Below, in pieces: positions 31,145 to 33,177 of a DNA stretch of 33,177 nt (its first letter is position 1; each line of letters opens with the position of its first letter). The notes beneath the pieces were generated by a model that was not told the DNA's origin, searched no databases, and saw only the letters and a list, made by a program, of their open reading frames with translations. Made by a program: the position numbers and the translations under genes. The stretch is from assembly GCA_041609895.1 (NCBI GenBank), contig JBFIPX010000014.1, forward strand, positions 1 through 33,177. Direction: 5' to 3'. This DNA is from JAHHLP01 sp041609895 (GTDB lineage Bacteria; Bacteroidota; Rhodothermia; Rhodothermales; JABDKH01).

Positions 31145-33177
31145 ATGAGTCAGGAGAACATGGATAGGCAACAGGCTCAGCCAGCCGCATCCCAGCCGGG
31201 CAAGGACAAGAGCAGTGAGAAGCTTGTCGGCGCCAAAGAGGCGCTGAAGCAGAAACTGCTACGGGCCGTCATGAAGCAGGCGATGGAGGAGATCGGAAGT
31301 CCGGATAGCATCGCCGAAAAGGTGATGTCTGCCATCGACACCTCCGAGCCGCCGATACCGAACGCTGCCGACCGCGTACAAGACCTGCTCCTCGCAGAGA
31401 TCGCCAAGAAGGCGCTCGAATCGATCGGAGATTCCGAGACAGCTTCCGCCGAGATCGCAGAGTCCCTGTCCATGGATCGGCAAGAGATCCAGGAGGTCGT
31501 ACGGGCGCTGAGCGACCGACTCGCAAACTCGATCGGGGAGGCCGCCATTTCACAACTGGCCGACGCGGAGCGTACAGCCGACGAGCTCTCCGAGAACGTC
31601 TCCATCAGCCGGCCGGAGATCCAGAATGTAGTGCAGGCTTTGCGGGATCGGATCATCAGTTCGATCAGGCAAGATGTTCTGCAGCATTTTGACGCCACCG
31701 ACGAACTCGTCGGTCAGATCGGAGGATCAATCAACACGGATGATCCACGATTCGCCGCAATCCAGGAACAGCTTCTCGAGCAGCTGCGCGCGGAAGTTCA
31801 GAAGAGCGCGATGACGAAGCTCGCCGACATCGACGAGCACGTACAGACCGTGCGGTCGCAGATGGACTCCGAGCCCGCACCTGTAGTCGCCATCTCAGAC
31901 AAGCTCAGGGACGTACTTACAGCCGAAGCGCGCCAGCGGACGCTGCAAAACCTCGAGCAGATTGATGATCTCGTGGCCGACGTAATGGAGTCACTGGGTG
32001 ATGATCTTGAGGCCGTCTCGATCGCCGCCGATCGGATCCGGTCGACGTTGGTCGACGAGATCAGTAAGCGCGCAACCGCTCTGATATCCGACGCCGACGA
32101 GTCCGCCCGATCCGCGCGGGACCGCATCGGGAACGATCCTGCGGAAGTAGTCGAGGCCTCAACCCGATTGCAAAGCATTCTGCTGCAGGAGATCGCCAAG
32201 CGCTCCGCCGACGACGTTAGCCAGGATCAGGAAGCCATTCACAAGGCGATGGCGATGGTCGATCTGAAGGACCAGTCCCTGGTTCAGATTCGCGAGAGCA
32301 TCAAGAAGCGCATCCTGACGCAGGTACTCTCCAGCGCAATCAGCGAGATCCATGATGAGGTCGCGGAAGCCGCACACGAGATTGGGTTCGGTATCGATAT
32401 TGAAGACGTGGTCTTTGATTTCGGATCCGCTTCCTCCGATGCCGATCCTGCGTCAGATGTCTCCGCCCTCGACGAGCTGATTCAGTCTGACCAGGATGCC
32501 GATGAAGACTTCGACGACATGCTCGACGTCTTCAGTGAAAAAAAAAGTCTAGTCGATTCTGACGAGCCCGAGCCCGCTGTTACGAAACAGTCCGAGCCGG
32601 GTCCGTTGGAAGCGAGTAGCGATGTGGCGGTGGACGAAGCCCCCCCTTCGACGACCGATAACGCATCCGAAATCGATTCGGCCATTGTGGAGTCTAGCCT
32701 TGCTGACCCCGTAATCAACGAGGTCGCCGACGAAGTCGACGACGACCGCTCACGCGACGAGAGCGAGTGGCAGCCGCTATCCGAGATCGAGACGGGCGAC
32801 TCTTTGACACAGAACGGTCACCTCGACGAAGAAGACACGCCGGAAGAGTCATGGGGTGCCGACTCTCTTGCACTCGAAGATCCGGACCTGGTTGTCGACG
32901 CGGATCCGACTGGCGGCGCACACGCCGATTCGACTGGAAGCGCCACCACCGATTTGGTCGGCGCGCACGCCGATTCGACTAGCAGCGCTGCCGAAGATCC
33001 AGCCGTACACGTAGACACTATGTTCGATGGCGCCGACGAAGTCGCGGATCTCGAGCACCTGCTCGACGAGGGCGGCCAAGATGTAGAGGTTGAAGGTGAG
33101 CAGCCGGAATGGGTATCTGAGGTTCACTTCGACATGTCAGACGACGCAGCCGACGAGCCCCCGGTCTGGGAGCGGGA
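31145..33177 (+). CDS. Unrecognised protein: nine ~44-residue helical repeats plus acidic tail (3' end outside window)
   Basis: The frame from ATG 31145 stays open to the window edge (677 residues visible); a TAG just upstream (31136) fixes the start at this ATG or ATG 31160. No RBS is obvious. After a polar start, residues 31-413 hold nine tandem helical units beginning near 31, 75, 118, 162, 205, 249, 293, 338 and 380, spacing 42-45. Each shows a pattern like R-L/I-x-x-x-L-x-x-E-I-x-K-R-A, then I-x-D-x-D and a second helix with V-x-x-S-L/I. From about 415 the chain becomes acidic and Ser/Thr/Asp/Glu-rich, with short tandem repeats. No signal peptide, membrane helix or catalytic motif. I do not recognise the family; a cytoplasmic scaffold or filament-like role is speculation. 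Shared period argues for repeat expansion rather than random coiled coil. Confidence 0.85.
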   Translation, partial: MSQENMDRQQAQPAASQPGKDKSSEKLVGAKEALKQKLLRAVMKQAMEEIGSPDSIAEKVMSAIDTSEPPIPNAADRVQDLLLAEIAKKALESIGDSETASAEIAESLSMDRQEIQEVVRALSDRLANSIGEAAISQLADAERTADELSENVSISRPEIQNVVQALRDRIISSIRQDVLQHFDATDELVGQIGGSINTDDPRFAAIQEQLLEQLRAEVQKSAMTKLADIDEHVQTVRSQMDSEPAPVVAISDKLRDVLTAEARQRTLQNLEQIDDLVADVMESLGDDLEAVSIAADRIRSTLVDEISKRATALISDADESARSARDRIGNDPAEVVEASTRLQSILLQEIAKRSADDVSQDQEAIHKAMAMVDLKDQSLVQIRESIKKRILTQVLSSAISEIHDEVAEAAHEIGFGIDIEDVVFDFGSASSDADPASDVSALDELIQSDQDADEDFDDMLDVFSEKKSLVDSDEPEPAVTKQSEPGPLEASSDVAVDEAPPSTTDNASEIDSAIVESSLADPVINEVADEVDDDRSRDESEWQPLSEIETGDSLTQNGHLDEEDTPEESWGADSLALEDPDLVVDADPTGGAHADSTGSATTDLVGAHADSTSSAAEDPAVHVDTMFDGADEVADLEHLLDEGGQDVEVEGEQPEWVSEVHFDMSDDAADEPPVWER
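32538..32546 (+). other. A9 homopolymer at the repeat/acidic-tail junction
   Basis: Nine A residues encode part of E465-K-K-S. Loss of one A gives GTC TAG right after; gain of one gives a stop five codons later (TGA). Either slip would end the protein just before the acidic tail. Runs of this length are known to cause RNA polymerase slippage (Thermus dnaX uses A9). Confidence 0.6.
32915..32989 (+). repeat. 45-bp period tandem repeat within the acidic tail
   Basis: Two 30-bp blocks at 32915-32944 and 32960-32989 are nearly identical (both contain CACGCCGATTCGACT) and lie 45 bp apart, encoding GAHADSTGSA and GAHADSTSSA. An in-frame 15-codon duplication. Confidence 0.75.

Noticed and set aside
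31177..32199. Two minus-strand frames of Ser/Arg-rich sequence
   Set aside because: Shadows of the plus-strand repeat gene, which is open to the window edge and has regular repeats.
1..33177. CRISPR array, tRNA, rRNA, transposase or phage genes
   Set aside because: Scanned by eye; no spaced direct repeats, cloverleaf sequence, or recombinase motifs seen.

Overview
The window looks like a chromosomal piece of a Bacteroidota/Rhodothermota-type bacterium, probably near Rhodothermales. The reasons are two large secreted proteins that end in a type IX secretion (T9SS, type A) sorting domain with the NYPNPF/VFPNPF plus LxGRRV signature, a 7TM-HD phosphodiesterase of the PgpH type, many starts without a clear Shine-Dalgarno, and a moderately high G+C by eye. 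No rRNA, tRNA, CRISPR array, insertion sequence or phage gene was recognised. The taxonomic call is inference.

Layout. 1-5511 (+): 3' part of a giant secreted metalloprotease with T9SS tail. 5639-11694 (-): a tight six-gene operon, nearly all overlapping, with a squalene/phytoene-synthase-like enzyme, a CrtC/AttH-like lipocalin enzyme, an ABC exporter (ATPase and permease), a membrane fusion of an ICMT-type methyltransferase to an Lgt-like domain, and a fold-III PLP decarboxylase homologue that lacks the usual catalytic cysteine. This is the most unusual part of the window and reads as a terpenoid/lipid biosynthesis-and-export locus without a matching known pathway. 11818-14876: an ACT-domain protein (+), a small decayed-looking ORF (+), and an FkbM methyltransferase behind a group II aromatic-type amino acid decarboxylase (-).

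15087-20258 is mostly minus-strand envelope and secreted functions (periplasmic cupin, acyl-CoA thioesterase, Asp-box propeller with T9SS tail, beta-barrel-like protein, PIG-L deacetylase), interrupted by one plus-strand secreted protein with a very strong RBS. 20457-26590 (+) is a housekeeping block: RodZ-like protein, NAD-dependent DNA ligase (ligA) and a PgpH-like HD hydrolase. 30735-26620 (-) is a four-gene operon: 1-pyrroline-5-carboxylate dehydrogenase, a DapB-fold amine/diaminopentanoate dehydrogenase-like enzyme, a small membrane protein and a GntR regulator, pointing to proline/ornithine-type amino acid catabolism.

31145 to the right edge (+) is a long open frame with no stop inside the window. 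It encodes nine tandem helical repeats of about 44 residues followed by a very acidic tail; an A9 run sits exactly at the junction. I do not recognise this family.
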